38,323 bases of DNA from Methylomonas rosea. GTDB lineage: Bacteria > Pseudomonadota > Gammaproteobacteria > Methylococcales > Methylomonadaceae. The notes below the pieces were generated by a model. The model was not told the origin of the DNA, searched no databases, and saw only the letters and a list, made by a program, of their open reading frames with translations. The DNA lies in the NCBI RefSeq assembly GCF_024505055.1, contig NZ_JANIBL010000049.1, forward strand, positions 1 through 38,323. The letters run 5' to 3'. The position numbers and the translations under genes are program-made. Position 1 is the stretch's first letter, and each line of letters begins with the position of its first letter. Positions 26,074-35,504 of this stretch are shown in pieces.

Positions 26074-26511
26074 ATGGCCAAGCCGATCACACCCTTGTTA
26101 GCCGCCGATATTTTGATCGAATTGATTGATCATCCGCAGCGCCCCTTCGTGTTGATAGAGCGGAAATATCCACCCTACGGCTGGGCGGTCCCTGGCGGAT
26201 TTGTCGATGTCGGCGAAACACTAGAGCACGCGGCAATCCGCGAAGCCAAGGAAGAAACCAGCCTGGATGTGGAACTAACCGTATTGCTGGGCCTTTACTC
26301 CAATCCGCAACGCGACCCGCGCAATCACACCGTCACCGCCGTCTATCTGGCGCAAGCCCATGGCACGCCGATGGCGGCAGACGATGCTAAAAACTTCGGT
26401 TTATTCAACTTCGAGAATCTGCCAAGCGTGTTGGCTTTCGATCACGCTCAGGTTATTGCGGATTACCGGCATTATAAACTGACTGGCGAGGTAACGCCTC
26501 TACGAATATAA
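26074..26511 (+). CDS. NUDIX hydrolase
   Basis: 145 residues. The Nudix box runs from Gly42 ([16 protein letters not shown]): G, x5, E48, x7, R56-E57, E60-E61 are all present; the usual Gly near the end is Ser63. The GGWAVPGG-type entry and N-terminal [13 protein letters not shown] suit an ADP-ribose or nucleotide-pyrophosphatase-like member. The substrate cannot be fixed. CAGGAACACC lies before the ATG. Convergent with dapB. Confidence 0.88.
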   Translation: MAKPITPLLAADILIELIDHPQRPFVLIERKYPPYGWAVPGGFVDVGETLEHAAIREAKEETSLDVELTVLLGLYSNPQRDPRNHTVTAVYLAQAHGTPMAADDAKNFGLFNFENLPSVLAFDHAQVIADYRHYKLTGEVTPLRI

Positions 26512-26555
26512 GACTTACCTGATCCACTGGCCTGCGGACTGGGTTTAAGCGCTGC

Positions 26556-27365
<810 letters not shown>

Positions 27366-28505
27366 TTACCCTGTTAATTTATCGAAGAAGTTTTTAACGC
27401 CATCCATCCAGCTGTGCTCTTGCGGGCTGTGGTGTTTGCCGCCGCCGGACAAGGATTCGCCCAACTTCTCGATCATGGCTTTCTGTTCTTTGGTCAGATG
27501 TACCGGGGTTTCCAGTTGCACCTTGCATAACAAGTCGCCGACTGCACCGCCTCTAACCGGTTTCACACCCTTCCCACGCAGACGGAACATCCGCCCGGTT
27601 TGGGTTTCCGGTGGAATTTTCAGCATAACTTTGCCGTCCAGTGTGGGAACTTCAAGTTCGCCGCCCAAACAAGCGGTTGTAAAACTAATCGGCACTTCGC
27701 AATACAAATTCGCACCATCACGGGTAAAGATCGGGTGATCCTTGACCTGCACTTGTACGTATAAATCCCCGGCTGGTCCGCCGTTCGCACCCGCTTCCCC
27801 TTCTCCGGCCAAGCGGATACGGTCACCGGTATCGACACCGGCCGGCACTTTGACATTTAGTGTTTTGGTTTCCTGGACTCGGCCTTGTCCGTAGCATTTC
27901 GGGCAAGGATCCTTGATTTGCTTGCCGGTACCGCGACAGGTCGGACAGGTTTGTTGCACCGAGAAAAAGCCTTGTTGCATCCTGACCTGGCCATGACCAT
28001 GACAGGTGTTGCAGGTAACAGGGCTACTGCCTTTTTTGGCACCGCTACCGTTACACTCGGTGCAAGCCACCAAAACCGGCACTTTCACGGTCGCTTCGGT
28101 GCCGCCAACCGCTTCTTCCAGGGTCAACTCGAGGTTGTAACGCAAATCGGCGCCGCGTTGCACGCTGCTGCGCTGTTGCCGACCACCACCGAAAATATCC
28201 CCGAACACATCGCCGAAGATATCGCTAAAGTTCTCCGCCCCGCTAAAGCCACCACGACCGCCGCCCATTGAGGAGTCAACACCGGCATGACCGAATTGAT
28301 CGTAGGCCGCGCGTTTTTTAGGGTCGGACAGAACCTCGTAAGCTTCCTTGACCAACTTGAATTTCTTCTCCGCTTCCTCCGGATTATCGTTATTTCTGTC
28401 GGGATGAAATTTCATCGCCATCTTGCGATAGCTCTTCTTAATCTCGGCTTCGCTCGCGTTGCGATCCAGTTCCAGCAGTTTGTAAAAGTCTTCTTTTGCG
28501 GCCAT
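27366..28505 (-). CDS. dnaJ: chaperone DnaJ (Hsp40)
   Basis: 379 residues: J-domain with HPD (34-36), a Gly/Phe-rich segment (about 75-105), a zinc-binding domain with four CxxCxGxG motifs ([32 protein letters not shown]), and C-terminal substrate-binding domains. It stimulates the DnaK ATPase and hands over unfolded clients. It is separated from dnaK by about 2.1 kb of unrelated genes and 42 bp from the toxin gene before it. Whether it shares the hrcA transcript or has its own promoter cannot be seen. Confidence 0.96.
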   Translation of the reverse strand: MAAKEDFYKLLELDRNASEAEIKKSYRKMAMKFHPDRNNDNPEEAEKKFKLVKEAYEVLSDPKKRAAYDQFGHAGVDSSMGGGRGGFSGAENFSDIFGDVFGDIFGGGRQQRSSVQRGADLRYNLELTLEEAVGGTEATVKVPVLVACTECNGSGAKKGSSPVTCNTCHGHGQVRMQQGFFSVQQTCPTCRGTGKQIKDPCPKCYGQGRVQETKTLNVKVPAGVDTGDRIRLAGEGEAGANGGPAGDLYVQVQVKDHPIFTRDGANLYCEVPISFTTACLGGELEVPTLDGKVMLKIPPETQTGRMFRLRGKGVKPVRGGAVGDLLCKVQLETPVHLTKEQKAMIEKLGESLSGGGKHHSPQEHSWMDGVKNFFDKLTG

Positions 28506-28547
28506 TTAAATGTCTTCGGTATTATTATTCAGTGTTGATATATTCAG

Positions 28548-28841
28548 TTATAACCGGCCTAACCAGTAATCGGGCCTTCGTTTTTTATGTGAAACCGCCA
28601 AAACTTGTACGCCGGCATGATTATCCCTAAAGATAATTCGATAAGGAAATTTAAGCAGAGAAACCGCCCGGATGTTAGGTTTTCGCTCAACTCGATAACG
28701 TCCCGGCATATTGGCAACGCTAATCATAAAACTCTCAAACTCCGCCAAATAAGCGGCACCCAAACCTGGCTGCCTTGATTCGTAAAAACCGATAATTTCC
28801 AAATGTTCATGCTGAGCGCCGGGGTGAAATCGATAATTCAT
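28548..28841 (-). CDS. ParE/RelE-type toxin
   Basis: 97 residues. The fold marks of the RelE/ParE superfamily are present: FHPGAQHEHLEIIGFYESRQPGLGAAYLAEFE, RYRVERKPNIRAVSLLKFPYRIIFR and the closing VQVLAVSHKKRRPDYWLGR. Members either cleave mRNA on the ribosome or poison gyrase; which applies here cannot be told from sequence. Its ATG overlaps the antitoxin stop by ATGA, the usual coupling for type II modules. Confidence 0.85.
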   Translation of the reverse strand: MNYRFHPGAQHEHLEIIGFYESRQPGLGAAYLAEFESFMISVANMPGRYRVERKPNIRAVSLLKFPYRIIFRDNHAGVQVLAVSHKKRRPDYWLGRL

Positions 28842-29062
28842 TTCAACAATAACCGCGCTTTAGCGCTGACTTCCTCCGCAGAAATTAATTCGACCGAACC
28901 TTGATCTATTTCATCGGCGCGTCGTTGAGCTTCATCCAGCCAAGCTTCATGCAATTCAGCATCGGAGAGGTTTTCTAAGCTTAACAATAAATTATGAGCA
29001 AGTTTGGCGCGTTCCGCCGCAGGAAGATTAAGAGCTTCGCGTTCGATTACCGTGCTATCCAT
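28838..29062 (-). CDS. addiction module component (antitoxin)
   Basis: 74 residues from MDSTVIEREALNLPAAERAKLAHNLL. The pattern is that of the short helical antitoxins paired with ParE/RelE toxins (putative addiction module component family): ALNLPAAERAKLAHNLLLSLE, then EAWLDEAQRRADEIDQG and SAEEVSAKARL. A longer frame from 29083 adds seven residues. It sits immediately upstream of the toxin and overlaps it by four bases, so both should be made together. It would bind and neutralise the toxin and probably repress the module. Confidence 0.82.
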   Translation of the reverse strand: MDSTVIEREALNLPAAERAKLAHNLLLSLENLSDAELHEAWLDEAQRRADEIDQGSVELISAEEVSAKARLLLK

Positions 29063-29119
29063 TATTCTTACCTCAAAAAACACCTTGGAAGTATGTACTC
29101 AACCAAATACGCGATCGAA

Positions 29120-29284
29120 TTATTTTTCGACTTCCTCGTGGGAAACAGTCCCTTCGGTTTCTGCCCTAGCGAGTCCTTGCTGAATTTCAGCGATGACATA
29201 CAAATGGTATTGAATATCTTCATAACTGCTTTCTTCAGGCAGCCTATTCAATAATTCTTTGACTTCCGTAACAGCAGTTTGCAT
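29120..29284 (-). CDS. small antitoxin-like protein (54 aa)
   Basis: A frame of 54 residues starting MQTAVTEVKELLNRLP, with GAGGT six bases before the ATG. The stretch SYEDIQYHLYVIAEIQQGL followed by a VSHEEVEK end is a pattern common in antitoxins of ParE-type modules. A dedicated toxin is not next to it; downstream lies a different antitoxin-toxin pair, 57 bp away. It is either a second antitoxin of a three-gene module or an orphan left after loss of its toxin. Confidence 0.7.
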   Translation of the reverse strand: MQTAVTEVKELLNRLPEESSYEDIQYHLYVIAEIQQGLARAETEGTVSHEEVEK

Positions 29285-29412
29285 ATCTACCTCGCAAAAA
29301 CAAAAAGGTACGCGGTGCGACTAAAAATACTAATACTTCGGTTCATTTCAGCCTCGTGTAAATACTTTCTCATCGAATCGATTTATGCCAACCAATATTA
29401 AATCAAGGTAGC

Positions 29413-29487
29413 TCCGATTAGCGATAGCGTAATCGGAGGAATGTTTTTATTCAAAACGTGCGTCCGATTACGCTATCGCTAATCGGA
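29413..29487. repeat. 25-bp perfect inverted repeat with self-complementary arms
   Basis: Arm 29413-29437 is the exact reverse complement of arm 29463-29487, with a 25-base spacer. Each arm is also a hairpin by itself: TCCGATTA and TAATCGGA around GCGATAGCG or CGCTATCGC. It is non-coding and lies between the HEPN-like gene and the antitoxin genes. This looks like a paired extragenic palindrome family; the flanks (GTAG / CTACG) are also partly symmetrical. Confidence 0.75.
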
Positions 29488-29624
29488 CCTACGCGGGCTA
29501 CAAATATTGACGATATTATTCATTTCAACCTCGTACAGTAGAGTTTTGGCATAGCCGACTATTCGCTTTTCATCTATAAATTTATTACGCGGGGTTTATC
29601 AACCCAGCCTACGAACAAAATAAC

Positions 29625-30584
29625 CTATGGAGTAACGACTGCATCAAACCACTCACCACTTGAATCTAACTTATGCCAACTACCGGACTTTGAATACGTA
29701 TTGCAGTACCCCAAATTCGCAGCTATAAGCTGGGAGTTTAAACGATCTAAGCACTTAACAAGTAAATGAGATTCTCCATCCTTTTTCTCAAGGCCAGGAG
29801 AACCTCCACACCATAACGCTTCATGAGAAAGCTCATTTCTAGTTTTATAAATCTGCTCTACCCGTTCAGGAGAAGATTCAATGCCAAATTTTTCAATCAA
29901 CTTACCGAACCTCTCCTTATGCGTTACACCACCACCTTTGCCACAAGTGTTGCACTTCTCCGTTGATTCAAATCTTGATCGCTCATTATTAAAGTTATAG
30001 ATGGCATCAAAAACCATATACTGATACATGAAAGACTCCCACTCCCATTCACAACATTTGGCTTTGCCATATATAAACAAAATATTTGTAATAGCCTTTC
30101 TTTGTTTCTTATTAAGAGCCTTCCAAAACTCGTACGCTAATGATAAAAAATCTATTCGAGCACTCCGATCAACTGCCAAATAGTTTCTCTTATAATCAAA
30201 TAAAATCCTTCCCTCAAATCGCCAACCATCAAATTGAAGCCTAGTTTCGAATAAATAGGCCAACAAGTGGATTAAGAAACCGGCATCTTCATGCCTTATA
30301 TTTCCGCTATCCAATGGGTTTTCAATATACAAAGTGTGTGAAGGTGGCAAGTAAAACATTTGGGCGGGTCTTTTTGTCTGCGGGACAGGTCGCCACTGAT
30401 CCTCTTCATCCTCTAATGATTTAACTGACTCTTCTGCGAGGGGAGGATAAATATAGCCATCTTTATGAGCGTACGTATTTAGCCTATCTAAGTCATCACT
30501 AAAAGATTCTTTAAGCTCAAGACAACCACCCGCAAAACTTATGGATTCTGAGCAGTTCAAAAATCCAAATGATTCAGATGCCAA
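29625..30584 (-). CDS. HEPN-domain protein, possible Apea-like defence nuclease
   Basis: 319 residues starting at TTG 30584, six bases after AAGGAG. A longer frame from 30626 would start inside the dnaK terminator. The C-terminal half reads like an Apea-like HEPN domain: YQYMVFDAIYNF helix, a zinc-ribbon-like CNTCGKGGGVTH, then IEKFGIESS..RVEQIYKTRNELSHEA, where R249-NELS-H254 is the R-x4-6-H motif of HEPN ribonucleases. The N-terminal half (about 1-190) is unrecognised. Its bases are visibly more AT-rich than those of dnaK or dnaJ, which suggests transfer. It sits with toxin-antitoxin genes inside the chaperone cluster. A role in phage defence is inference. Confidence 0.65.
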   Translation of the reverse strand: MASESFGFLNCSESISFAGGCLELKESFSDDLDRLNTYAHKDGYIYPPLAEESVKSLEDEEDQWRPVPQTKRPAQMFYLPPSHTLYIENPLDSGNIRHEDAGFLIHLLAYLFETRLQFDGWRFEGRILFDYKRNYLAVDRSARIDFLSLAYEFWKALNKKQRKAITNILFIYGKAKCCEWEWESFMYQYMVFDAIYNFNNERSRFESTEKCNTCGKGGGVTHKERFGKLIEKFGIESSPERVEQIYKTRNELSHEALWCGGSPGLEKKDGESHLLVKCLDRLNSQLIAANLGYCNTYSKSGSWHKLDSSGEWFDAVVTP

Positions 30585-30603
30585 ATTCCGCTCCTTAACA
30601 CGT

Positions 30604-30638
30604 AAAAGGCGGACAGCTCTCACCATCCACCATCCGCC
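30604..30638 (-). terminator. terminator after dnaK
   Basis: On the minus strand GGCGGA, a 19-base loop and TCCGCC are followed by TTTT, starting eight bases after the dnaK stop. This would end the hrcA-grpE-dnaK transcript before the HEPN-like gene, which then needs its own promoter. Confidence 0.6.
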
Positions 30639-30645
30639 CTACGCA

Positions 30646-32580
30646 TTATTTCTTGTCGTCCTTAACTTCTTCAAATTCGGCGTCGACAACATTGTGATCA
30701 TGCTCGGCGGCAGCTTCCGCCGCGCCAGCCGCATGCCCGGCCTCAGCACCGCCTTCCGCGCCTTTTTGTGCGTAAACGCGCTCGGCTAATTTGCCGGATA
30801 ACTCGGTCAAGGAGTGGGTTTTAGCTTCAATTGCCTCTTTATCGTCGGATTTCAGTACCGCTTGCAGGTCTTTGACCGCCGATTCGATAGCCGATTTTTC
30901 GTCGCTGCCTACTTGATCACCCAATTCTTTCAAAGACTTCTCGGTGGCGTGAATCATGCCTTCCGCCGTGTTCCGCGCCGACACCAGTTCTTTCAGTTTG
31001 CGGTCTTCGTCGGCATGTAATTCAGCGTCTCTCACCATGCGTTCGACTTCTTCATCCGACAAACCACTGGAGGCTTTAATCACAATGGATTGTTTTTTGC
31101 CGGTGGCTTTGTCTTTAGCCGACACGTTCAAGATACCGTTGGCATCGATGTCGAACGACACTTCGATTTGCGGAATGCCGCGAGGTGCGGGCGGAATGTC
31201 CTGCAAGTCAAAACGACCTAAGGATTTATTGCCAGCAGCCACTTCCCGTTCACCTTGCAACACATGCACGGTCACGGCGGTTTGGTTATCGTCCGCAGTC
31301 GAGAAGGTTTGTGAAGCATTAGTCGGAATCGTCGTGTTTTTCTCGATCAACTTGGTCATTACGCCGCCCAGGGTTTCGATACCCAATGACAGCGGAGTCA
31401 CATCCAATAGCAGCACGTCCTTAACGTCACCGCCCAATACGCCGGCTTGAATCGCCGCACCCAACGCTACCGCTTCGTCAGGGTTAACGTCTTTGCGCGG
31501 CTCTTTGCCGAACAATTCTTTCACGAACGCTTGCACTTTCGGCATCCGGGTTTGACCGCCCACCAAAATCACATCGTTGATCTTAGACGTTGAGATACCA
31601 GCATCTTTAATCGCTTGCAAGCAAGGGCCTTTGGTTCTCTCGATCAGTTCGTCAACCAGCGATTCCAGTTTGGCGCGGGTCAGTTTCACGTTCAAGTGTT
31701 TCGGGCCGGACGCATCGGCTGTGATATACGGCAGATTGATGTCGGTTTGTTCAGCTGACGACAATTCGATTTTGGCTTTTTCCGCCGCTTCTTTCAGACG
31801 TTGCAAGGCCAAAGGATCATTGTGCAAATCAATGCCGCTGTCTTTTTTGAACTCGCCGGCCAAAAAGTCGATGATACGCAAGTCAAAGTCTTCTCCGCCC
31901 AGGAAAGTATCGCCGTTGGTGGCCAATACTTCGAATTGGTGTTCGCCTTCGATTTCGGCGATTTCGATAATGGAAATATCGAAAGTACCGCCACCCAGGT
32001 CATAAACCGCGATGGTGGTGTCACCTTTGGGTTTGTCCATACCGAATGCCAACGCCGCCGCGGTCGGCTCGTTGATGATGCGTTTCACGTCCAGACCGGC
32101 GATCCGGCCGGCGTCTTTGGTGGCCTGACGTTGCGAGTCGTTGAAATACGCCGGCACGGTGATGACCGCTTCGGTAACTTCTTCGCCCAAAAACGCCTCG
32201 GCGTCTTTTTTTAGTTTCATCAACACGCGTGATGAGACTTCCGGTGGCGCCATCTTTTTACCGTGGCATTCCACCCATGCATCGCCGTTGTTGGCTTCCA
32301 TGATTTTATAAGGCACCATTTTGATGTCTTTTTGTACCGCGTCTTCTTTAAAGCGACGGCCGATCAAACGTTTGATCGCGAACAAGGTATTTTCAGGGTT
32401 GGTCACCGCCTGACGTTTAGCCGATTGACCGACCAATACTTCGTTGTCGCCGGTAAAAGCGATGATGGAAGGCGTGGTACGCGCGCCTTCGCTGTTTTCG
32501 ATAACCCGCGCGGTGCCGTTTTCCAGTACTGCGACGCAGGAGTTAGTGGTTCCTAAATCGATGCCGATCATTTTGCCCAT
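30646..32580 (-). CDS. dnaK: chaperone DnaK (Hsp70)
   Basis: 644 residues, full length. The ATPase start [22 protein letters not shown], phosphate loop [12 protein letters not shown], and the linker [18 protein letters not shown] before the substrate-binding domain are all canonical. The C-terminal lid ends in an Ala/Glu/Asp-rich tail and EEVKDDKK. It folds and protects client proteins with DnaJ and GrpE. It lies 71 bp after grpE on the same strand and is followed by a terminator-like hairpin; in most relatives dnaJ would come next. Confidence 0.98.
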   Translation of the reverse strand: MGKMIGIDLGTTNSCVAVLENGTARVIENSEGARTTPSIIAFTGDNEVLVGQSAKRQAVTNPENTLFAIKRLIGRRFKEDAVQKDIKMVPYKIMEANNGDAWVECHGKKMAPPEVSSRVLMKLKKDAEAFLGEEVTEAVITVPAYFNDSQRQATKDAGRIAGLDVKRIINEPTAAALAFGMDKPKGDTTIAVYDLGGGTFDISIIEIAEIEGEHQFEVLATNGDTFLGGEDFDLRIIDFLAGEFKKDSGIDLHNDPLALQRLKEAAEKAKIELSSAEQTDINLPYITADASGPKHLNVKLTRAKLESLVDELIERTKGPCLQAIKDAGISTSKINDVILVGGQTRMPKVQAFVKELFGKEPRKDVNPDEAVALGAAIQAGVLGGDVKDVLLLDVTPLSLGIETLGGVMTKLIEKNTTIPTNASQTFSTADDNQTAVTVHVLQGEREVAAGNKSLGRFDLQDIPPAPRGIPQIEVSFDIDANGILNVSAKDKATGKKQSIVIKASSGLSDEEVERMVRDAELHADEDRKLKELVSARNTAEGMIHATEKSLKELGDQVGSDEKSAIESAVKDLQAVLKSDDKEAIEAKTHSLTELSGKLAERVYAQKGAEGGAEAGHAAGAAEAAAEHDHNVVDAEFEEVKDDKK

Positions 32581-32651
32581 TGATATTCTCCAGACTTGAA
32601 TTGGTAATAAATTAAAAAGTTGTTAGCGATATGCGGTTGATCGTATTAATT

Positions 32652-33293
32652 TCAAGCCTGCTCATCGATTTTTGCGCTATCAGCCGGTTTGTCGTCGGCT
32701 TTGGCCACAACTACCATGGCAGGACGCAGCAATCGGCCATTCAACACATAACCTTTTTGGAAGACATTCAATACGGAATTAGGCTGCGCGGTGGCACTGG
32801 GTTGCATGACCATAGCTTGATGCAATTCGGGATTGAAGGGTTGACCAAGCGGATCGACAGTTTCGATATTAAACTTGGCAAATACAGACTCAAATTGTTT
32901 GATGGTCAATTCGCTGCCTTCGCGCAATTTCACTATTTCCGGGCTATCGCCGGTTGCCGCTTGCAGGCCTAATTCCAGGCTATCCAGAACACTCAGCAAT
33001 TCTTTCGCAAATTTCGCCAGACCGTATTTGCGTTCGTCGTCCAAGTCTTTTTGCACACGTTTTTTTAAATTTTCCATCTCAGCCATGGTGCGGATGGCTT
33101 TATCCAGATTGGCGGCGGCCTGTTGTTGGGCTTGTTCCAATTGTTCCTGCAAGGCTTCCACAGTGACTGCGGCGTCAGTGCCAGACGCTTCGTTAGCTTG
33201 TTCTTCGGCGTCGATAGGCTTGGTTTGTTCCAAGACTTCGGCGATCAAATCGCTATCCGATTGTGGTTCGTGGCTAGATTGCTGATGACTCAT
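32652..33293 (-). CDS. grpE: nucleotide exchange factor GrpE
   Basis: 213 residues. An acidic, Gln-rich N-terminus and long coiled coil (about 40-115, ending in AEMENLKKRVQKD) is followed by the beta-wing domain with LLSVLDSLELGL, FNPELHQAM, and NVFQKGYVLNGRLLRPAMVVVAK. It releases ADP from DnaK. It lies between hrcA (50 bp) and dnaK, in the standard heat-shock order. Confidence 0.97.
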   Translation of the reverse strand: MSHQQSSHEPQSDSDLIAEVLEQTKPIDAEEQANEASGTDAAVTVEALQEQLEQAQQQAAANLDKAIRTMAEMENLKKRVQKDLDDERKYGLAKFAKELLSVLDSLELGLQAATGDSPEIVKLREGSELTIKQFESVFAKFNIETVDPLGQPFNPELHQAMVMQPSATAQPNSVLNVFQKGYVLNGRLLRPAMVVVAKADDKPADSAKIDEQA

Positions 33294-33343
33294 TACTTAC
33301 TCCATGGTTCTAAATTCTTAGGTTGGCCTAACGATAGGGCCAT

Positions 33344-34396
33344 TTATTTGGGATTCAAGGCCGCGCCCAATAATTTTGCCGTCACGTCCACAAACGGAAT
33401 GACTTTCTCGTAAGCCATGCGGGTCGGTCCTATCACGCCCAACACCCCTACCACTTCGTCATTTACCGAATACGGCGCAGTCACCAGGCTACAGTGATCG
33501 AATGCGCTATAGCCGGACTCTTCACCGATAAAAATCTGCACGCCCTCGGCCTGTAAACACTGATCCAGTAGATGAATCACGCCGCGCTTTTGGCTGAACG
33601 CTTCGAACAACTGTTTAAGACGCTCCATATCCGACAACTCGGAAAAGCCCATTAAATTCGTTTCGCCGCTCAACACATAATCGTCGTTGGGTTGCTCGGT
33701 AAAGGTAAGCTGTGCCATGTTCACCGCGTCTATCATGCCTTGGTTGACCCGGCGCTGATCCTGCTCCATTTCCTGCACAATAAGATCGCGAATTTTCGCC
33801 AGGCTACGACCGGAGTAAACCGAATTCAAATAGTTGGCAGCCTGCTGTAATTCGGCGGGGCTAAACTGCTTGTGGGTGTGGATAATTTTGTTATGCACTT
33901 CTTGGTCATCGGTGACGAAAATCACCAACACCCGCGTATTGGACATAGGCAGGAATTCGATGTGCCGCAATGTCACGCTTTCCCGGCGCGGCAAAGTCAC
34001 CACGCCGGCCATCCGCGTCACGTCCGACAGCAATTTAGAGGCCTTGCTCAACACATCACTGGCTTTATCCGCCTCGCCTTTCAAGCCATGTTGCAGTTGA
34101 TCCAACTCGCTGGATGCCAAAGGCTTGACCGTTAACAAACTGTCGACGAACAAACGGTAGCCACTCACGGTCGGCACTCGGCCAGCGGAGGTGTGCGGGG
34201 AATGGATCAAGCCCATTTCTTCCAGATCCGCCATCACATTGCGAATACTGGCCGGACTAAGCTTTAGTTGCGGATCTTTAGACAACAATCGCGAACCAAC
34301 AGGCTGGCCGTCCTGGATATAACGTTCAACCAAGGTTTTTAATAAATACAGCGATCTTTCGTTTAAATCTTGTCCGCCAGCCACGTCATCCCCCAA
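33344..34396 (-). CDS. hrcA: heat-inducible repressor HrcA
   Basis: 350 residues. The N-terminal winged helix (LNERSLYLLKTLVERYIQDGQPVGSRLLSKDPQLKLSPASIRNVMADLEEMGLIHSPHTSAGRVPT in pieces) and the C-terminal GAF-like domain match HrcA. The start is uncertain: TTG at 34396 opens the frame, and GTG four codons later is spaced well from a GGGGGA. HrcA binds CIRCE and is folded by GroEL; heat titrates GroEL and releases repression. A CIRCE site lies seven bases upstream of the start, so this operon represses itself. Confidence 0.95.
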   Translation of the reverse strand: MGDDVAGGQDLNERSLYLLKTLVERYIQDGQPVGSRLLSKDPQLKLSPASIRNVMADLEEMGLIHSPHTSAGRVPTVSGYRLFVDSLLTVKPLASSELDQLQHGLKGEADKASDVLSKASKLLSDVTRMAGVVTLPRRESVTLRHIEFLPMSNTRVLVIFVTDDQEVHNKIIHTHKQFSPAELQQAANYLNSVYSGRSLAKIRDLIVQEMEQDQRRVNQGMIDAVNMAQLTFTEQPNDDYVLSGETNLMGFSELSDMERLKQLFEAFSQKRGVIHLLDQCLQAEGVQIFIGEESGYSAFDHCSLVTAPYSVNDEVVGVLGVIGPTRMAYEKVIPFVDVTAKLLGAALNPK

Positions 34397-34402
34397 ATTC
34401 CG

Positions 34403-34429
34403 TTAGCACTCGATATTGGTGAGTGCCAG
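34403..34429 (-). promoter_or_regulatory. CIRCE operator
   Basis: The plus strand reads TTAGCACTC, nine bases, GAGTGCCAG. The consensus is TTAGCACTC-N9-GAGTGCTAA, so one arm is perfect and the other has two mismatches. It lies between the promoter and hrcA, exactly where HrcA would block transcription. Confidence 0.92.
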
Positions 34430-34435
34430 ACAGCA

Positions 34436-34464
34436 AAGCTATCAGCTGGGTCCAGCATTGTCAA
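34436..34464 (-). promoter_or_regulatory. sigma70-type promoter of hrcA-grpE-dnaK
   Basis: On the minus strand a perfect -35 TTGACA (34459-34464) is followed after 17 bases by TAGCTT (34436-34441). The predicted start point falls at the edge of CIRCE. The -10 is weak, but the spacing and the operator position make the assignment likely. Confidence 0.65.
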
Positions 34465-34738
34465 CGGCTTGAGCAGGTAATCAATAAACTAAGCTCTACC
34501 ACCACATTCAAGGTCTAGCGTCGAATCTCCGGAAAATCTGTTTCATCAAGAACTGATCGACGGGCAGCTTTTTTCGGATCTACAATTTTTTAGATCCATC
34601 TTCGATATAGTCGAAAAGCGGGCAATAAAAAACCCTGCAAGTCTTGCGACTTGCAGGGTTTTGATCGATCCAGCGTTTAGTTATCCGGACTGTATAACAG
34701 GAACGCAAATTGACAATAAACCGCTACTGCCAGTGATA
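34465..34738. other. intergenic region between the hrcA promoter and the small membrane peptide
   Basis: No coding frame of interest. It contains the terminator hairpin at 34629-34662 and otherwise nothing recognised. Confidence 0.4.
34629..34662 (-). terminator. strong intrinsic terminator
   Basis: AAAACCCTGCAAGTC (34629-34643) and GACTTGCAGGGTTTT (34648-34662) form a 15-pair stem with a four-base loop. On the minus strand a T-run continues (TTTTTTATT). It ends the transcript of the small peptide and glycine-zipper genes, 76 bp beyond the last stop, before the hrcA promoter. Confidence 0.85.
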
Positions 34739-34873
34739 TCAAGCCCCCATTTGGGAAAAAGACAACACATAGTAGCTATAGTAGACAACGACAAAAAACA
34801 ACAATACATTCAATAACTTTTCCACTCTACTGTATTGCTCTTGTTGATATTTTTTACCATTTTTTATTCTCAT
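34739..34873 (-). CDS. 44-residue single-pass membrane peptide
   Basis: AGGAGGACAAA stands before an ATG that opens 44 codons: a basic N-terminus (MRIKNGKKYQQEQYSRVEKL), then a hydrophobic helix (LNVLLFFVVVYYSYYVLSF) and a short tail SQMGA. The strong ribosome binding site and the charged-then-hydrophobic layout support a real small membrane protein with its N-terminus probably in the cytoplasm. It lies 65 bp after the glycine-zipper gene on the same strand and before a strong terminator, so the two likely share a transcript. I recognise no family. It is too short for usual gene-calling cut-offs. Confidence 0.65.
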   Translation of the reverse strand: MRIKNGKKYQQEQYSRVEKLLNVLLFFVVVYYSYYVLSFSQMGA

Positions 34874-34938
34874 TTTGTCCTCCTGTCGCATGAGCTATCC
34901 AAAAATTCAGAGCAGGTTAATAAATTGGCTGTCATTAT

Positions 34939-35268
34939 TTAACGACTCATACCATTGCCGATCCAAGCGCCCGCGGCGGCACCGATGCCGGCTCCCAACG
35001 GATCGCCCTTACTCATCTCGTAACCCGCCACACTGCCTAACGCGCCACCTACCAAGCCCTGAGTGGATCGTTGGTCGTAACTGTTGTAACGCGGCGCGGG
35101 CGGTGGCGCAGGGACATATTGCACAACCCGCCCCGGCACATACACCCGCTCGACCTCGACATGACGATCATGGTGGTGATGTTTGTGATGCCCACGCCCG
35201 TGTCCATCAGCCATGGCTAACGGCGAAACCAGCAGACCAATTGCAACAATACTTGTCACTCTGAACAT
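34939..35268 (-). CDS. secreted His-rich glycine-zipper 2TM protein
   Basis: 109 residues. A signal peptide (MFRVTSIVAIGLLVSPLAMA) leads into a His-rich stretch (DGHGRGHHKHHHHDRH, about 21-36), a Pro-rich linker (VPAPPPAPRY), and two glycine-zipper segments (GLVGGALGSVAGYEM, GAGIGAAAGAWIGNGM). Glycine-zipper 2TM proteins of this type reside in the outer membrane or periplasm and often respond to envelope stress. The His cluster suggests metal binding, for example Cu, Ni or Zn, but this is inference. Confidence 0.82.
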   Translation of the reverse strand: MFRVTSIVAIGLLVSPLAMADGHGRGHHKHHHHDRHVEVERVYVPGRVVQYVPAPPPAPRYNSYDQRSTQGLVGGALGSVAGYEMSKGDPLGAGIGAAAGAWIGNGMSR

Positions 35269-35504
35269 AAAAACACCTTCTGTAGAGATTAATTCATCTT
35301 ATGGATCGATTTTAGAAGGCAATGTTTAAGCCTTGATTAGGAACAGATTAAGAACAGATGAAGATGACAAAACCAACGCTTACATCGCCAATTTTTGTGA
35401 ACTGTGCACGCTAGACAAGCACTCGAGTCGCTAATAGCCTTGCTTCCGAATATTCAGCAACTTGCGAATATCCGAGAACTGACAATCAACAAAGCAATAG
35501 CCCC

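Noticed and set aside
28994..29254. Plus-strand frame of 86 codons
   Set aside because: It is antisense to two antitoxin-like genes with good ribosome binding sites.
29413..29487. CRISPR-like array
   Set aside because: Only two repeats, in inverted rather than direct orientation, and no cas genes.
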